From Olsenella sp. An285 (GTDB taxonomy: Bacteria; Actinomycetota; Coriobacteriia; Coriobacteriales; Atopobiaceae), in contig NZ_NFIZ01000003.1 in assembly GCF_002159625.1 (NCBI RefSeq), forward strand, positions 1 to 64,000: a DNA stretch of 64,000 bases. Reading direction: 5' to 3'. Position numbers and translations under genes: made by a program. Below are positions 61,912-64,000 of the stretch, one piece after another. The notes under the pieces were generated by a model. It searched no databases. It was not told where the DNA came from and saw only the letters and a program-made list of their open reading frames with translations. The stretch's first letter is position 1. The number at the start of each line of letters is the position of its first letter.

Positions 61912-62967
61912 ATGGCGTACGACATAGACAAGGACTACCTGCTCGACACCATGCGCGCGTGCGTCGAGGTGGAGAGCCCGGTTGGCTACTACCCCGAGAT
62001 CCACGAGTGGCTGCGCGAGGAGCTCGCTGAGATGGGCTACGAGATGCAGGTGGACAACAACGCCACCGCCTACGTGCGCGTCCCGGGCAGAAGTGCCGAG
62101 AAGACCGTGTGCCTGGGCGCTCACCTGGACACCATCGGCCTCGTGGTGCGCGGCTTCAACCCCGACGGCACCCTGAGGGTCCGGCAGCTCGGCGGCATCA
62201 ACTACCACAGTATCGAGGGCGAGACCTGCCTCGTGCACTGCCGCGACGGTCGCACCGTCGCCGGCCAGGTGATCTGCGACCACCACTCCACGCACGTGTT
62301 CGAGGACGCGCGCACGCGCGAGCGCACCGAGGACACGATGGCGGTCTCCCTCGTGGCGGACGTGAGCTGTCCCGAGGACGCACGTGCGCTGGGCGTGACG
62401 GAGGGCGCCGTGGTGGGCATGGACCCGCACTTCGAGCTCTTTGACAACGGCTACGTGATCACGCGCCACATCGACGACAAGGCCGCCGTTGCCGTGGCGC
62501 TCGACGTGCTGCGCTGGCTGGCCCAGACGGGGGAGCGGCCGGCGTACGACACGCTCTTCGCCTTTCCCATCTACGAGGAGATCGGTCGCGGCGGCTCCTG
62601 GGTGCCCGACGAGGCGAGCGAGTACGTGGCGATCGACATCACGCTCATCGGGCCCGACTACGCGGGGTCGGACGAGCACTCCGTGGGCGTGATCTGCTCG
62701 GATGCCAAGGGTCCCTACGACTGGGAGCTCACCAACACCCTCATCGCGTGCGCGGAGTCAGCGTGCACGCCCGGGCGCTGGAACACCCAGGTGTGCTTCC
62801 ACTACTCGACGGACGCGAACGCCGCCGCCCTCCACGGCAACGACATCGCGGCCGGGGCCTTTGGCATGGCCTGCATGAACTCGCACGGCCGCGAGCGCTG
62901 CCACGTTGACGCCCTCGTGGAGACCGAGCGCCTTGCCCGCGCCTACGTGATGGGCGAGGGCCGCTAG
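61912..62967 (+). CDS. M42-family metallopeptidase
   Basis: A 351-aa zinc aminopeptidase of the M42/glucanase-like group. Metal and catalytic positions: GAHLDTIG (His, Asp), HIDDKAA (bridging Asp), YEEIGRGG (catalytic Glu) and a late MNSHGRERCHVD. It cuts N-terminal residues from peptides in the cytoplasm. GAGGAGG is 5 bp before ATG 61912. Confidence 0.92.
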   Translation: MAYDIDKDYLLDTMRACVEVESPVGYYPEIHEWLREELAEMGYEMQVDNNATAYVRVPGRSAEKTVCLGAHLDTIGLVVRGFNPDGTLRVRQLGGINYHSIEGETCLVHCRDGRTVAGQVICDHHSTHVFEDARTRERTEDTMAVSLVADVSCPEDARALGVTEGAVVGMDPHFELFDNGYVITRHIDDKAAVAVALDVLRWLAQTGERPAYDTLFAFPIYEEIGRGGSWVPDEASEYVAIDITLIGPDYAGSDEHSVGVICSDAKGPYDWELTNTLIACAESACTPGRWNTQVCFHYSTDANAAALHGNDIAAGAFGMACMNSHGRERCHVDALVETERLARAYVMGEGR

Positions 62968-63070
62968 GCGCAAGGATTTCTCGGAGATGCGCGCGGCGAG
63001 AAGAACGGTGGTGTACGCGACCGGGCTAACGGGTATCAGAGCTGAGTCAACTCTGGACGAAAGGAAGATC

Positions 63071-63481
63071 ATGGCATCGGGTGACTGGCAGCGCAAGGTG
63101 GTCGAGTGGCTGAGGGGAAGGCAGGGCCCCGACGACCTCGCGGTCTTCTCAATGAACCTCGCGATCGTCGTCGTGGTGGTGAACCTCTTCGCGCGGGTGA
63201 GCTGGCTCGGCTGGATCGCCCTCGCGCTCATCGTGTACTCGATGTTCCGCATCCAGTCCAAGAACCTCGGCAGCCGCTCCCGTGAGAACGAGGCCTTCCT
63301 CAAGGCGCTCGGCCCCGCGCGCCCGTGGGTGCAGAACCCCAGGGCGGCGATGGCCGAGCTGCGCACGTACAAGCACGCCAGGTGCAGCTCGTGCAAGCAG
63401 AAGGTCCGCGTGCCGCGCGGCAAGGGCAGGCTGCGCGTCACCTGCCCCAAGTGCGGCACCAAGTTCGAGGTGAAGTCGTAA
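63071..63481 (+). CDS. Membrane protein with C-terminal zinc ribbon
   Basis: 136 aa. Two hydrophobic segments (LAIVVVVVNLFARVSWLGWI onward) are followed by a basic segment and a zinc ribbon CSSCKQ...CPKCGTKF (two CxxC pairs). Proteins of this form are common in Coriobacteriia and Clostridia but lack a defined function. GAAAGGA precedes ATG 63071. Confidence 0.75.
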   Translation: MASGDWQRKVVEWLRGRQGPDDLAVFSMNLAIVVVVVNLFARVSWLGWIALALIVYSMFRIQSKNLGSRSRENEAFLKALGPARPWVQNPRAAMAELRTYKHARCSSCKQKVRVPRGKGRLRVTCPKCGTKFEVKS

Positions 63482-63526
63482 CGCCGTGGCGCCGCAGAGC
63501 CCGCTCGCGGAAGGGGCGGGGAGCGA

Positions 63527-63582
63527 GAGGCCTCCCAGTGCTATCGTTGTTCGGGTTGGAACAACGTGCGCTGGGAGGTCTC
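63527..63582 (+). promoter_or_regulatory. Hairpin that hides a ribosome-binding site
   Basis: Outer arms 63527-63538 and 63571-63582 pair over 12 bp (one G-U), enclosing a perfect 8-bp hairpin CGTTGTTC/GAACAACG at 63545-63566. The right arm contains GGGAGG, the only ribosome site of the gene at 63585. Confidence 0.65.
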
Positions 63583-63584
63583 TT

Positions 63585-64000
63585 ATGCTCGACAGAAGGA
63601 AGTTCCTGCAGGTGACGGGTGCCGGTGCGGCCGTGCTCGCCCTTGGCGCGTGCGACGGCGCCGCTCAGTCCCAGGACGCGGAGCCCCAGGCGGACGAGCC
63701 CGAGGAGCAGCCGGCGGCGCCCGTGGAGGTCCGCGCCGTCGCCCTCAAGGGCCCCACCGCCATGGGTCTCGTGCGCTTCATGAGCGAGGTGGACAGCGGC
63801 AACCTCGCGGACAACGACTACTCGTTCCAGATCGTGGCCTCGCCGGATGAGGTGACGCCGCTCGTGGCCAAGGACGGCGTGGACATCGCCGCGGTGCCCG
63901 CTAACCTGGCCTCCGTTCTCTACAACAAGACCGAGAAGGGCGTGCGCGCCATCGCCATCAACACGCTCGGCGTGCTCTACATCTGCGAGCTGGGGGACAC
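63585..64000 (+). CDS. ABC substrate-binding lipoprotein, cut by window end
   Basis: At least 138 residues, with no stop before the window end. The signal has twin-arginine-like DRRKFLQ and a lipobox LGAC. The mature part has KGPTAMGLVRFM and VDIAAVPANLASVLYNKT, typical of the NitT/TauT/thiamine-precursor binding-protein group. Ligand unknown. GGGAGG 6 bp before ATG 63585 lies in the hairpin above. Permease and ATPase genes are expected just beyond the window. Confidence 0.85.
   Translation, partial: MLDRRKFLQVTGAGAAVLALGACDGAAQSQDAEPQADEPEEQPAAPVEVRAVALKGPTAMGLVRFMSEVDSGNLADNDYSFQIVASPDEVTPLVAKDGVDIAAVPANLASVLYNKTEKGVRAIAINTLGVLYICELGD

Overview
The window is about 70% G+C with very dense, short-spaced genes. 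Gene content points to a host-associated, fermentative Coriobacteriia member of the Olsenella/Atopobium type: an S1 protein with four repeats, type III glutamine synthetase, PEP carboxylase, Feo iron uptake, and a secreted amidase with cell-surface repeats found in that group. This placement is inferred from protein character, not from a search. I see no rRNA, tRNA, CRISPR array, transposase or prophage gene.

Layout. 0.2-6.2 kb: metG, rsmA and tatD, then a convergent tandem-flavodoxin gene and a comF-like gene. 6.2-14.3 kb: a solute-binding lipoprotein behind a long leader, hpf, degV, a dehydrogenase with a metal-binding tail, a NYN/LOTUS protein with a HEAT-like partner, and an acidic membrane protein coupled to a DUF523-purine nucleoside phosphorylase fusion. 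14.3-18.4 kb: a MarR regulator overlapping a heterodimeric ABC exporter. 18.7-24.6 kb: flavin reductase, a flippase-like protein, ppc and ppk2. 25.0-32.2 kb is an iron region: feoA, feoA, feoB, a Cys-rich/HMA protein and, convergent to it, a FecCD-type ABC importer. 32.3-41.1 kb holds small hydrolases, EamA, a radical SAM/SPASM enzyme, TetR, two metallo-beta-lactamase-fold proteins, UspA, and a NUDIX gene broken by an amber codon. 41.3-44.4 kb: a secreted amidase and a ZIP transporter. 45.1-59.2 kb: gltB-gltD and type III glnA (ammonia assimilation) around a phospholipase-C-like gene, a Nim/PPOX protein, polA and rnhA. 59.6-64 kb: HAD phosphatase, rpsA, an M42 peptidase, a zinc-ribbon membrane protein and a truncated substrate-binding lipoprotein.

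The most unusual content is not a gene cluster but a layer of short structured DNA. (1) A 31-bp palindrome with arms AATTGGGGAC/GTCCCCAATT occurs four times, each just 5' of a gene or inside its first codons. In two proteins it is translated in the same frame and adds the peptide NWGQSPI. (2) A different AT-richer inverted repeat lies in frame inside gltB. (3) A 22-28-bp perfect palindrome centred on AGGCCT occurs three times. (4) All five convergent gene junctions longer than 100 bp contain hairpins or hairpin arrays, and one 61-bp array shows compensatory changes. (5) The 10-mer CGAGAAGAAC occurs at least 23 times, 11 of them between genes, resembling an uptake- or orientation-type word. Together these suggest active small palindromic elements that seed gene boundaries and sometimes coding sequence.
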